A stretch of 33,516 nt of DNA from Desulfobulbaceae bacterium (GCA_019163135.1 JAFLKR010000095.1:1-33516), one strand, 5' to 3'. Numbered from the stretch's first letter, positions 19,051 to 27,041 are shown. Program-made: numbers and translations. Notes: generated by a model from the sequence alone, not told the origin.

Positions 19051-19087
19051 AAAAAAAGGGCAGTACCCGTCATGGATACCACCCTTT
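19051..19087 (-). terminator. Intrinsic terminator of yedE
   Basis: On the minus strand AAAGGGTGGTATCC pairs with GGGTACTGCCCTTT (14 bp including G:U pairs) around a 5-nt loop and runs into a TTTTTTT tract. A wider 9-bp inverted repeat TTAGGGTTC (19027-19035) / GAACCCTAA (19094-19102) encloses it. Confidence 0.75.
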
Positions 19088-19107
19088 AAAACCGAACCCT
19101 AAACTAA

Positions 19108-20376
19108 TTACATTGGTAGTATCAGTTTATTGCTGTCCTCGTTCCATGAAACCACGAGGTACCAGATCAGGGCAAAACCAACAATCAAGGCCATGGTATA
19201 GCCATAGCCTAAAGCATCGGGCAGGTACAGATAGCTACCGAGATATCCTTTTTCTTCAAACCGATAGGCAGAAAACCAAGCCAGCATCAATGAATTTGAA
19301 AGGGAGAAAAACGGTACAGCCACCCACAGTTTAATCTGACCCTCCCCCACACGCCACAGGGCGCCAGATCCGCAACCTCCAGCCAGCATTGCGCCGAGGC
19401 CAAAAATAAATCCACCGACCACACCGCCCCAACCGAAGGTGCCGCGTACATAATTCATCGGATCAAGCACCGGATCGCCACCCAGGCGGGTTGCAACACT
19501 ATATTTGAGGATGGCCGCGCCGACCGCGACAATAACAATAGAAAGCGCAACGGATTTCGCCATTTTGCAATCGCCGGTCATGTGCGGTTCACGGAATCCC
19601 TGAATCATACACCAGCGTCCCCGCTGCATGGTATACCCAAGACCAACGGCGATCAGCAGGATACCGGAAAGCGAGGTAATGTATTCAACATAATCCTCCC
19701 CTTTAAAATTAGCGTAGTAATTTGCACACCAGACAACACCAACCAGCCCGGCAATCCCAAAAACCAACTGGATCAGAAAAGGGATCTCGATGGTAAAGGA
19801 TCCGCCGTCGCCCCAACTGATATGTTCCATCTCTTTATATAAGAGCCAGAGACCGAGAAGCACACCGGGAACCAACCCTACCCACATAGCAAAACCGTTG
19901 GCCGCCAGATTGCCGATAGCATTGTACATACCGCCGACGTTGCAACCACCAGCCAAGGCCGCACCGATACCCATCAAAATACCGGCAATAATGGCTTTGA
20001 CGTACTCACGCACCGGGGGAAAACGGAAAGCAAACTGTCCACCTAGGCAGGCGGAAATAAAAGCGCCACCAATAAATCCAAGACCGATGACCGAGCCAGT
20101 GTTGAATAACATCGATTTAGTCAGGATCTTATCGCCATCTTCATTGACAAACCCTATCAATTCCGCGAGGTCACCGTTAAAAACACCTGCCTTAAACAGC
20201 ATCCAGTCACCCCAATTGCGAATGGCTCCCACTGCACCCCAAGGCCGCCACCAAGCCATGATAAGGATACTCAACAGGGCTACAACAATACCGGTTATGG
20301 TCGGATTCCACTCATCCTGGCAAAGCACTTTATACAAGTGTTTAATTTTTTGCCAAAAAATCTTAACATCTTCCAT
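19108..20376 (-). CDS. yedE: YeeE/YedE-family sulfur-compound permease (YTD cluster)
   Basis: 422 residues, about ten hydrophobic segments in two homologous halves (sulf_transp/DUF395). Each half carries the pore signature: LAGGCNVGG (C145) and LAGGCGSGA (C335), plus C110 in SACLGG and C256 in GRWCMIQGF. In the characterised thiosulfate transporter TsuA/YeeE such cysteines pass the sulfur compound along the pore. Thiosulfate or polysulfide uptake is likely; which one is inference. GAAGGAGG lies about 10 nt upstream of the ATG. The gene is divergent from tusA-dsrE-hp1-hp2, and together they make up the YTD set reported in sulfur-disproportionating bacteria. Confidence 0.93.
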   Translation of the reverse strand: MEDVKIFWQKIKHLYKVLCQDEWNPTITGIVVALLSILIMAWWRPWGAVGAIRNWGDWMLFKAGVFNGDLAELIGFVNEDGDKILTKSMLFNTGSVIGLGFIGGAFISACLGGQFAFRFPPVREYVKAIIAGILMGIGAALAGGCNVGGMYNAIGNLAANGFAMWVGLVPGVLLGLWLLYKEMEHISWGDGGSFTIEIPFLIQLVFGIAGLVGVVWCANYYANFKGEDYVEYITSLSGILLIAVGLGYTMQRGRWCMIQGFREPHMTGDCKMAKSVALSIVIVAVGAAILKYSVATRLGGDPVLDPMNYVRGTFGWGGVVGGFIFGLGAMLAGGCGSGALWRVGEGQIKLWVAVPFFSLSNSLMLAWFSAYRFEEKGYLGSYLYLPDALGYGYTMALIVGFALIWYLVVSWNEDSNKLILPM

Positions 20377-20466
20377 TCTTCAACAGCCTCCTTCCCCTTT
20401 AAAATAAAAATTAACTTCCTATTCAAAAACTTCTTGCAAAATAGATGGAAATTACTGAAAAATGCA

Positions 20467-20495
20467 AAAATACCGTTGCTCACCGAATTTGTCAA
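20467..20495 (-). promoter_or_regulatory. Predicted yedE promoter
   Basis: On the minus strand TTGACA (plus 20490-20495) and TATTTT (plus 20467-20472) are separated by exactly 17 bp, about 90 bp upstream of the yedE start. Confidence 0.6.
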
Positions 20496-20601
20496 TAAAA
20501 GCAGTCACCTTACAGGAGACAGCATTCAAACGCTCACTTTTGCAAGCGATTTTAGCGGATTAATTCGGTCAACCGGTCTTGTTGCTATTTCTGTTTCTAC
20601 C

Positions 20602-20630
20602 TTGACAACCACACCATTTATTTATAAACT
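20602..20630 (+). promoter_or_regulatory. Predicted tusA-operon promoter
   Basis: TTGACA (20602-20607) followed after 17 bp by TAAACT (20625-20630), within TATAAACT. It lies about 65 bp upstream of the tusA ATG, and about 110 bp from the opposite-facing yedE promoter. Confidence 0.6.
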
Positions 20631-20696
20631 AAATCGTCTTTTTTTCATGTATAAAATGGTCTTTTTAAAAAAGTATTTTCTTAAGGAGAACACACT

Positions 20697-20954
20697 ATGA
20701 GTGACGTAAAAGTAGCACCTGAAGGTCTGGCTGTAGCTGCAGTTCTCGATGCACGTGGTTTGAGCTGCCCCATGCCGCTCCTCCGCACCAAAAAAGAAAT
20801 CGGCAAGATCAGCGCAGGGCAGATTCTGCACATTCAAGGAACCGATCCGGGTTCAAGAAACGATATCCCGGGCTGGTGTGAGCGTGCCGGTCATGAGTAT
20901 CTCGGCGAGAAGGAAGAAGCAGGGTACATTAGCTTTTTTATTAAAAAAGGATGA
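20697..20954 (+). CDS. tusA: TusA-family sulfur carrier protein (YTD cluster)
   Basis: 85 residues. The signature LDARGLSCPMPLL holds the persulfide-carrying C24 in the CPMP motif; the rest (GQILHIQGTDPGSRNDIPGW) fits the two-layer TusA fold. Known members accept sulfane sulfur and pass it to DsrE-type or other partners in the cytoplasm. A second Cys lies in IPGWCERAGH. AAGGAG precedes the ATG at good spacing. It is the first gene of the plus-strand arm of the YTD cluster and is followed 42 bp later by a DsrE-like gene, its probable partner. A role in tRNA thiolation (tus pathway) is less likely because TusBCD and TusE are absent here. Confidence 0.95.
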   Translation: MSDVKVAPEGLAVAAVLDARGLSCPMPLLRTKKEIGKISAGQILHIQGTDPGSRNDIPGWCERAGHEYLGEKEEAGYISFFIKKG

Positions 20955-20996
20955 TCTTTCCGTAAAACCTATCCTTTTGAAGGAGGAAAAAAGCCA

Positions 20997-21329
20997 ATGG
21001 CTGCTGATCCAAATAAATTTGGTATTTTCGTTACCAGCCCTCAGCACATGCGTCATATCCTCGGATTGACCAGAGCTGCGGTACATGCCGGAAAAAAGGT
21101 AATGATCTTTTTTACCTTTAAGTCCGTCCATTTAACCAAAAATCCTGATTTCTACACATTGACCCAACTCTGCGACCTTGAAGATGTAGCCATCTGTGCT
21201 GACAGCTATATTTGTGAAGGGTTCGACAACGTCAACGATGTACCCCGCGGTTTAACCGACAAACAAATGCGGACCCAAGCTTTTCACGGCGCCATTCTCG
21301 ACGAATGTGCGAAGTATATCGTCATGTAA
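20997..21329 (+). CDS. DsrE-family sulfur-transfer protein (YTD cluster)
   Basis: 110 residues. KFGIFVTSPQHMRHILGLTRAA, GKKVMIFFTFKSVHLT, EDVAICADSYICEGF and MRTQAFHGAILDECAKYIVM fit the DsrE-like alpha/beta fold. Two cysteines lie in the ICADSYICEG segment, where other DsrE proteins have the sulfur-carrying Cys, and one lies near the end. It should take or give sulfur to TusA; the direction is unknown. GAAGGAGG lies about 10 nt upstream. It belongs with tusA and two small genes downstream in one transcript, ended by the terminator at 21924. Confidence 0.85.
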   Translation: MAADPNKFGIFVTSPQHMRHILGLTRAAVHAGKKVMIFFTFKSVHLTKNPDFYTLTQLCDLEDVAICADSYICEGFDNVNDVPRGLTDKQMRTQAFHGAILDECAKYIVM

Positions 21330-21341
21330 GGAGAGACGGAT

Positions 21342-21689
21342 ATGGAATCATTAAAAGTTTATATACTGATAGCCAACCGTGTATACAATGATGGTATACG
21401 TTCTGGTTTAGGTCTTGCTGTTGAAAATCACTATTCGTTTCCCGTCATCATGAACGGTGAGTTCCCGCGCATGTCCAACTACATGGCCGAGAACATCGCC
21501 TGGATTGCCGATATGGAAGGTGAAGTGTTGAGTTGCGGCGCCGATGCGCCCACCGATTTGCCAGAAGGGACTGAAATTACCAATATCTCCTTGGAAGAAT
21601 TGGGCGAGCGAATGAGGGAAGCTGATTTCATCATTCCTTACGGTCTTCCGAAACAATCCCACGAGCCTCCAGGTGCTTGTAGCGAATAA
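21342..21689 (+). CDS. Uncharacterised YTD-cluster protein (hp1 position)
   Basis: 115 residues, no recognised enzyme motif. It begins LKVYILIANRVYNDGIRSGLGLA, then SFPVIMNGEFPRMSNYMAENIAWI, a single Cys in GEVLSCGADAP, and ends IIPYGLPKQSHEPPGACSE. The alternation of short strands and helices suggests a DsrE-like or related alpha/beta fold, but I cannot assign a family. It is 12 bp after the DsrE-like gene with GGAGA upstream. Its constant company with yedE, tusA and dsrE in sulfur-disproportionating bacteria is known from the literature on the YTD cluster; its role is not. Confidence 0.8.
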   Translation: MESLKVYILIANRVYNDGIRSGLGLAVENHYSFPVIMNGEFPRMSNYMAENIAWIADMEGEVLSCGADAPTDLPEGTEITNISLEELGERMREADFIIPYGLPKQSHEPPGACSE

Positions 21690-21701
21690 AAGGAGAAACC
21701 T

Positions 21702-21890
21702 ATGAGTGGTGATACGATGAAAATATTGCAGGTGTACAAATCTGAGCCCACCGATGATGTTAAAAAACTGGTTGAAATTCTGAACCGTGACCGTGATGCG
21801 GATGAATTTAAACTGTACATCGGTGAGCCGAATTACGATATTCTGATCCAGAAAATTTTTGCCAACGATAAAACCGTTTGCTGGTGGTAA
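21702..21890 (+). CDS. Small uncharacterised YTD-cluster protein (hp2 position)
   Basis: 62 residues. Two starts are possible: the first ATG (MSGDTMKIL, with AAGGAG 9 nt upstream) or the ATG five codons later. The core reads MKILQVYKSEPTDDVKKLV, then LYIGEPNYDILIQKIF and a conserved-looking end DKTVCWW. The lone Cys before two Trp residues is a candidate sulfur-binding or partner-docking tail, reminiscent of the C-terminal Cys of TusE/DsrC and of short DsrH-like proteins, but it is too short for either family. It is the last gene of the operon. Confidence 0.75.
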   Translation: MSGDTMKILQVYKSEPTDDVKKLVEILNRDRDADEFKLYIGEPNYDILIQKIFANDKTVCWW

Positions 21891-21923
21891 GTTTGATCTA
21901 AAACAGCTGACGTAAGGTAGTCC

Positions 21924-21958
21924 AACCCTGTCATCTCCGGATGGCGGGGTTTTTTTTT
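21924..21958 (+). terminator. Intrinsic terminator of the tusA operon
   Basis: AACCCTGTCAT pairs with ATGGCGGGGTT (11 bp with two G:U pairs), loop CTCCGG, followed by nine T. A classical rho-independent terminator. Confidence 0.9.
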
Positions 21959-21963
21959 ATTTT

Positions 21964-23085
21964 TTAGAGCAAGCAATCAGAAATAATTCTTTCCATCAGA
22001 TAGTCGTGGAAAAAGGGGCGAAACTGCCTGATTTTGATATTTTCTCTGGATGGATGTATCCGATTGGTCAATAAGATGATGATGATATCCCGTTCGGGAT
22101 CTATCCAGAATGAGGTTCCACTAAAGCCCAGATGCCCGACACTCTTAGATGAAAAATAGCGCCCGCTGCTCGACAGACCCGGTGAAGGTGTATCAAACCC
22201 TAAACACCAACTTTCGGTCGGATGTTTGGTGGTAAGCGCTTGTTGCAATAGGGTATTCGGAAAAGCGGGGTGTGACGCCCTGTTTTTCCAGATATCGAGG
22301 ATTAATTCACACAAAGTCAAAACACTCTCAACGTTCCCAAATAGTCCTGCATGTCCGCTCACTCCCCCCAGCAAACAGCAATGCTCGTCATGGACCTCCC
22401 CTTGAATGATTCTATTGCGCCAGCCACAAAGCTCTGTGGCTGCCACCAAATGATTGCTCACAGGTGACGGTTGATTGTGTGGGAGAAAACATAAATCTAG
22501 TGAAAGCTTCAGCGGGTCGGTAACTACCTTTTTATAAAAACTATCCAGCGATTTATTGGTTAGTCTTTCAATAATTTTACCCAATAAGATGAATCCTAAA
22601 TCGCTGTACCGGCAAGTTGTTGCAGGCAAATATTCCAGCGGTTCCTTTAAGATTTTTTCTATAAGGCTATTTTCAACTATCTCATTAAATTCTGGAAAAA
22701 ATTTTTCAAAATAGGGCTTATAAGAAGGCAGCCCTGAAGAATGATTGAGTATGTTTTTTACCGTTATCAAATTTTTTTCTGGTGATATGGTTAAGTCCAA
22801 CAAAGAAAGGCAGGCTTCATCCCAGTGTAATTTTCCTGTGGCTATGAGATGCAAGATACTTAAGGTGGTGCACAATGGCTTGGTGAGTGAAGCTAAATCA
22901 AAGAGGGTTTTTTTTTGAATAGCCACACCTTCCAGGTCGAAACGAGTCATCCCGCCACTGTACCATCCACGGTTACGACCCTTTTTGTTCCACATACTCA
23001 CCGCTGCGGACACTCCGTAAAAAACACCGTCGGAAAGCCCTTTCCGACAAGCTTCTTCGACATATATATTTAATTGATTTTTCAT
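21964..23085 (-). CDS. Serine hydrolase of the class C beta-lactamase / PBP family
   Basis: 373 residues. The three active-site motifs are present: S66-x-x-K69 in LASLTKP, Y160 in CRYSDLG (the YxN/YSD variant) and HLG in SVGHLGFSG. These fit the beta-lactamase (PF00144) fold used by D-aminopeptidases, esterases and peptidoglycan-editing enzymes. No signal peptide is evident, which argues for a cytoplasmic esterase or peptidase rather than a secreted beta-lactamase. It converges on the YTD operon and is divergent from dnaN. Its base composition is AT-richer than the genes to its left. The substrate is unknown. Confidence 0.87.
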   Translation of the reverse strand: MKNQLNIYVEEACRKGLSDGVFYGVSAAVSMWNKKGRNRGWYSGGMTRFDLEGVAIQKKTLFDLASLTKPLCTTLSILHLIATGKLHWDEACLSLLDLTISPEKNLITVKNILNHSSGLPSYKPYFEKFFPEFNEIVENSLIEKILKEPLEYLPATTCRYSDLGFILLGKIIERLTNKSLDSFYKKVVTDPLKLSLDLCFLPHNQPSPVSNHLVAATELCGWRNRIIQGEVHDEHCCLLGGVSGHAGLFGNVESVLTLCELILDIWKNRASHPAFPNTLLQQALTTKHPTESWCLGFDTPSPGLSSSGRYFSSKSVGHLGFSGTSFWIDPERDIIIILLTNRIHPSRENIKIRQFRPFFHDYLMERIISDCLL

Positions 23086-23369
23086 TATTTTATGGTTTGT
23101 TTCCCTGAATTATTTGTTTGATATTTCGAGGGTTTTCGAGTAATTTTTTGAGCTGATAAATTCTTGATAAAAGGGTCAAATCCTGTGCAATCAACTGTTG
23201 AAAGAATGTTAATAAATATACAATCGAGATTTCCCTCACCTAACCAAGAAAACCCGAACAAATCTTTTAACAAAACTTAGCTATTAATAACAAACAGTTA
23301 ATAGCTAATTCAACAAACTAACACCACTAATATCAACAATAAAATATATAAAGATAAAAGGATATTATT
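23086..23369. other. AT-rich divergent spacer upstream of dnaN; weak origin candidate
   Basis: A very AT-rich 284-bp gap between a leftward gene and the rightward dnaN-gyrB-gyrA set. It contains an 11-bp perfect inverted repeat (23277-23287 and 23298-23308) and an AAAATATATAAAG stretch near dnaN that may serve as its -10 region. I see no exact DnaA box, only TGTTAATAA (7 of 9). dnaA is not adjacent. Confidence 0.4.
23277..23308. repeat. 11-bp perfect inverted repeat upstream of dnaN
   Basis: TTAGCTATTAA and TTAATAGCTAA, separated by 10 nt, about 60 bp before the dnaN ATG. No T-run follows in either direction, so an operator or a structural element is more likely than a terminator. Confidence 0.6.
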
Positions 23370-24500
23370 ATGGCTTTCCAATTCAATATTGGTAGAGACG
23401 AATTACTCCGAGCTATCAGTATTCAGCAAAATATTACCAGCAAAAGAGGAACCCTGGCTATTTTATCCAATGTGCTTCTCGAGGTTCAGCCTGACCATGT
23501 GATCTTTACCGGGACCGACCTCGAAATTGGCCTGAAACAGACCGTTCCTGCAGAAGTGCTTCAAACAGGGGTTCTGACCCTGCCGGCTAAAAAACTCTTT
23601 GAAGTAGCCCGGGAATCAGGTTCTTCCATTATATCATTTAAAGAACTCGATAATAATTGGGTGGAAATTACCGCAGGACCAAGTTTGTATCGGTTAGCAG
23701 GTATGGTCGGAGATGAATTCCCTCAATTTCCTACCTATGATGAAACTGCACTTATCCAAATAGATAGCGCGGTCATGGCTGACCTAGTTGATAAAACTAT
23801 ATTCTCCATCGCTCAAGACAAAGAAAATATGTTCACCTTGACCGCCGTTTTATTACAGAAAATTAAAGAAAATGATCATCTCTATCTAAAAATGATATCT
23901 TCTGATGGACACCGCTTAACCATCATGAGCAGAGAAATCGATTCTACCCTTGATGGCCTGCACATGAATCCGGTGACTTTAATTCCCAGAAGGGGGGTGC
24001 AGGAAATTAGAAAATTTTGTGAAAACAAAATTTCCTTTGCCTTTGGGATAGAAGAAAAACAGGCCGTCTTAAAAAGCGAAGATTCTTTACTTATTGTCCG
24101 ATTAATGGAAGGTGATTTTCCAGATTTTCAAGGATTACTTAATAGTTTATCAAAAGATAATGTAATTTCTATTGATAGGAATCGTTTTCTAGAAAGTTTA
24201 AAGCGAATAAACCTTTTCACTGAAGACATATTTCATGCCATAAAAATAGAAATTAATGATAAAAAAATGATTTTAACCTCTCAAAATGCTGATTTTGGGT
24301 CTGCAAAAGATGAGTTTGATGTCGATTATGAAGGAAAATCTTTGTCATTAGGATTTAATTGTAGATATTTTATTGAAAGCCTTCAGGTTATGGAATCAAA
24401 TATTATAAATGCCAATATTAATTCTCAAGAAAGTCCATGCATGATTACTTCTAATGAAGACATAGGATTTTTAAGTATTATCATGCCTATGAAATTATAA
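23370..24500 (+). CDS. dnaN: DNA polymerase III beta subunit (sliding clamp)
   Basis: 376 residues, three clamp repeats of about 120 residues, ending in the family's typical IIMPMKL. Seen: an N-terminal domain with LAILSNVLLEV and FTGTDLEIGL, KMISSDGHRLTIMS in the middle, and GFNCRYFIESLQVM in the last domain. It forms the ring that holds polymerase III on DNA. The codon use is strongly AT-biased compared with gyrA. A weak ribosome site (AAAAGGAT) lies near the ATG. In many bacteria dnaN follows dnaA and precedes recF; here neither is adjacent, and gyrB starts 61 bp later. Confidence 0.96.
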   Translation: MAFQFNIGRDELLRAISIQQNITSKRGTLAILSNVLLEVQPDHVIFTGTDLEIGLKQTVPAEVLQTGVLTLPAKKLFEVARESGSSIISFKELDNNWVEITAGPSLYRLAGMVGDEFPQFPTYDETALIQIDSAVMADLVDKTIFSIAQDKENMFTLTAVLLQKIKENDHLYLKMISSDGHRLTIMSREIDSTLDGLHMNPVTLIPRRGVQEIRKFCENKISFAFGIEEKQAVLKSEDSLLIVRLMEGDFPDFQGLLNSLSKDNVISIDRNRFLESLKRINLFTEDIFHAIKIEINDKKMILTSQNADFGSAKDEFDVDYEGKSLSLGFNCRYFIESLQVMESNIINANINSQESPCMITSNEDIGFLSIIMPMKL

Positions 24501-24561
24501 TATTAATTTCCATTTTTTTTTAAAAAGATAGTTTTAAAATCTACAAAAACAAAGGAAAACA

Positions 24562-26973
24562 GTGACTGATATAAATAACACGTCCTATGAAGCTGAGCAT
24601 ATAAAAGTACTTGACGGACTAGAAGCGGTTCGAAAAAGACCGTCCATGTATATTGGCAACACCGGCGAAGAAGGTCTGCATCATTTAATTTACGAGGTGG
24701 TTGATAATTCCATCGATGAAGCCTTAGCCGGCCATTGCGATCAAATCAGCATCACCATCCACGAAGACAATTCCGTCACTGTCGAGGACAACGGCAGAGG
24801 AATCCCAGTCGAGATGCATCCCACCGAACATATGTCGGCCTTGGAACTGGTTATGACCACCTTGCACGCCGGTGGAAAATTTGATCACTCGACCTATAAG
24901 GTTTCTGGCGGTCTTCATGGTGTCGGTGTGTCGGTGGTCAATGCCTTGAGTAATAATACGGTTGCCGAGGTCAAACGGAACGGAAAAATATACAGGCAGA
25001 CTTTTGCTTACGGTATTCGCACCAGCGAACTTGAAGAAATAGGAATAAGCGAGCAGACCGGCACCAGCATTTTCTTCGCCCCGGACCCAGAAATTTTTTC
25101 GGAAACAACGGTTTTTCAATATGAGATCGTTAAAACCAGAATGCGGGAATTGGCTTTTCTCAATAAAAATATCCGGATTATCCTGAAAGATGAGCGTGAT
25201 GGTGCAGAAGACACCTTTTATTATGACGGCGGTATTACCTCGTATGTCGAATATTTAAACCGAAACCGCACCTGCGTCCATCCGGACCCCATTTTGATTT
25301 CTGGTGAAAAGGATTCGGTCCAGGTCGATATCTGTTTTCAATATTTTGATGGATATTCCGAGCGGCTCTTTTCTTTTGTTAACAATATAAATACAAAAGA
25401 AGGTGGTAGTCATGTAGCCGGCTTTCGAGCGGCCCTGACCAAATGCATAAACCGCTATGCCAGTGATGATGTGGTTCCCAAACATCTCAAGGAAAAAATG
25501 GGGGGCGATGATGTCCGCGAAGGATTAACCTGTGTCATTTCCGTTCGTGTACCTAATCCACAATTTGAAGGGCAGACCAAAACCAAATTGGGTAATTCCG
25601 AGGTCAAATCAATAGTTGAGTCGCTATGCAATGAAAAATTGGGAGCCTATCTGGAGCAAAATCCCGCGGTAGCCCGCAATATTTTAAGTAAAGCAGTGGA
25701 AGCGGCTCGGGCTCGGGATGCTGCTCGAAAGGCTCGTGAACTCTCCAGAAAAAAAGGGAATCTCTCCGTTTTGATGGCGGGTAAACTTGCAGAGTGCCAA
25801 AGCAAAAATCCGGCAGACCGGGAAATTTTCATAGTTGAGGGTGATTCGGCGGGCGGCTCCGCCAAACAGGGACGGGATAGGGCCGTACAGGCGATTTTAC
25901 CCCTGCGCGGTAAGATTATGAACGTTGAAAAAGCTCGTTTTGATAAAATTCTCAGCTCTGAGGAAATTAAACAATTGGTGGCCTCGCTGGGAACCGGGAT
26001 AGGCAGTGAAGAATTTGACCTGGCCAAACTCCGCTATCATAAAGTCATTATAATGACCGATGCCGATGTTGATGGAGCCCATATCCGTACTTTGCTCTTA
26101 ACCTTTTTTTATCGCCAGATGCTGCCACTAATTGAAAACGGACATGTTTATATTGGGCAACCACCGCTATATCGTCTGGGAAAAGGTAAAAAAGAGCAAT
26201 ATTTCCTCAACGATGAAGCCCTCAATACCTATCTGTATTCCCAGGCCAGTCAGTTGATGCGTATTCATACGGATAAGGATGTAATGATTGCCGAAAACGT
26301 CATGGTGGATGTCCTGCGGAAGCTTTCTGCCTTTGAAAGGATAGTGGCCTATCTGGAACGGATTAATATCCAAGAACCCTTGGCTCTGTTTATGCTGAAA
26401 AACAATGTGCACACAGCGTTGCAATTTGAAAATCGAGCCTTCGTTGATGCCTTGGCAGAAGAGTTACAAACAATGGGCACTTTGGTGGGAGCCGTCAGGA
26501 CTTGCAGTTGGCGACCCGCCTGTTTCGAATTCGACGTCACCTTCAGTGGTCAGATGCACATGGCTGTGACCCTTGGGCCCAACGTCCCGCTCATTAATGA
26601 ATATCGCCATGCCCTTGAGCTTTACAAGACGATTCAACCTTATCTCACCTGCTCCTTTACATTAGTGCGGACCGGGGCGAGCGGGCAAGAGAGTGAATCA
26701 ACAGCCGAAACCTGGCATCGACTGATTGAGTTGGTGCGCGAAGAGACCTTCAAAGGCAGCCATCTGCAGCGGTATAAAGGTTTGGGCGAGATGAACCCTG
26801 AACAACTTTGGGACACCACCATGAATCCGGAAAACCGGATGTTGCTCCAGGTAAAAATCGATGATATCCAACTCACCGACGATATTTTTACGACGCTTAT
26901 GGGAGATAAGGTCGAACCACGGAGAGAATTTATTCAAAATCACGCCCTTGAGGTGGCAGATCTGGATATTTAA
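24562..26973 (+). CDS. gyrB: DNA gyrase subunit B
   Basis: 803 residues with a GTG start (AAAGGA upstream). The N-terminal GHKL ATPase has YEVVDNSIDEALAG, VEDNGRGIPVEM and GGLHGVGVSVVNALS. The TOPRIM domain has IVEGDSAGGSAKQGRDR and IIMTDADVDGAHIRTLLL with the Mg-binding acidic residues. The protein is long because of an insertion of roughly 170 residues between the TOPRIM motifs and the QRYKGLGEMNPEQLW tail, as in the Gram-negative (E. coli-type) subunits. It works with GyrA to introduce negative supercoils. It lies between dnaN and gyrA, 68 bp from gyrA. Confidence 0.98.
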   Translation: MTDINNTSYEAEHIKVLDGLEAVRKRPSMYIGNTGEEGLHHLIYEVVDNSIDEALAGHCDQISITIHEDNSVTVEDNGRGIPVEMHPTEHMSALELVMTTLHAGGKFDHSTYKVSGGLHGVGVSVVNALSNNTVAEVKRNGKIYRQTFAYGIRTSELEEIGISEQTGTSIFFAPDPEIFSETTVFQYEIVKTRMRELAFLNKNIRIILKDERDGAEDTFYYDGGITSYVEYLNRNRTCVHPDPILISGEKDSVQVDICFQYFDGYSERLFSFVNNINTKEGGSHVAGFRAALTKCINRYASDDVVPKHLKEKMGGDDVREGLTCVISVRVPNPQFEGQTKTKLGNSEVKSIVESLCNEKLGAYLEQNPAVARNILSKAVEAARARDAARKARELSRKKGNLSVLMAGKLAECQSKNPADREIFIVEGDSAGGSAKQGRDRAVQAILPLRGKIMNVEKARFDKILSSEEIKQLVASLGTGIGSEEFDLAKLRYHKVIIMTDADVDGAHIRTLLLTFFYRQMLPLIENGHVYIGQPPLYRLGKGKKEQYFLNDEALNTYLYSQASQLMRIHTDKDVMIAENVMVDVLRKLSAFERIVAYLERINIQEPLALFMLKNNVHTALQFENRAFVDALAEELQTMGTLVGAVRTCSWRPACFEFDVTFSGQMHMAVTLGPNVPLINEYRHALELYKTIQPYLTCSFTLVRTGASGQESESTAETWHRLIELVREETFKGSHLQRYKGLGEMNPEQLWDTTMNPENRMLLQVKIDDIQLTDDIFTTLMGDKVEPRREFIQNHALEVADLDI

Positions 26974-27041
26974 CCACAGTTCGATTCAGATCACGAAAAC
27001 TAAATTATCTCCCTTAAGCCAGACTCAAGCAGGAATTTACA

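Noticed and set aside
21964-23085. Calling the serine hydrolase an AmpC beta-lactamase
   Set aside because: It has the SxxK, YSD and HLG motifs but no signal peptide and no YAN or KTG motif, so antibiotic hydrolysis cannot be claimed.
23085-23273. 62-codon minus-strand frame just upstream of the serine hydrolase
   Set aside because: It starts with TTG, has no ribosome site and no recognisable domain, and lies in a low-complexity AT-rich spacer. The stop/start overlap with the hydrolase gene is probably chance.
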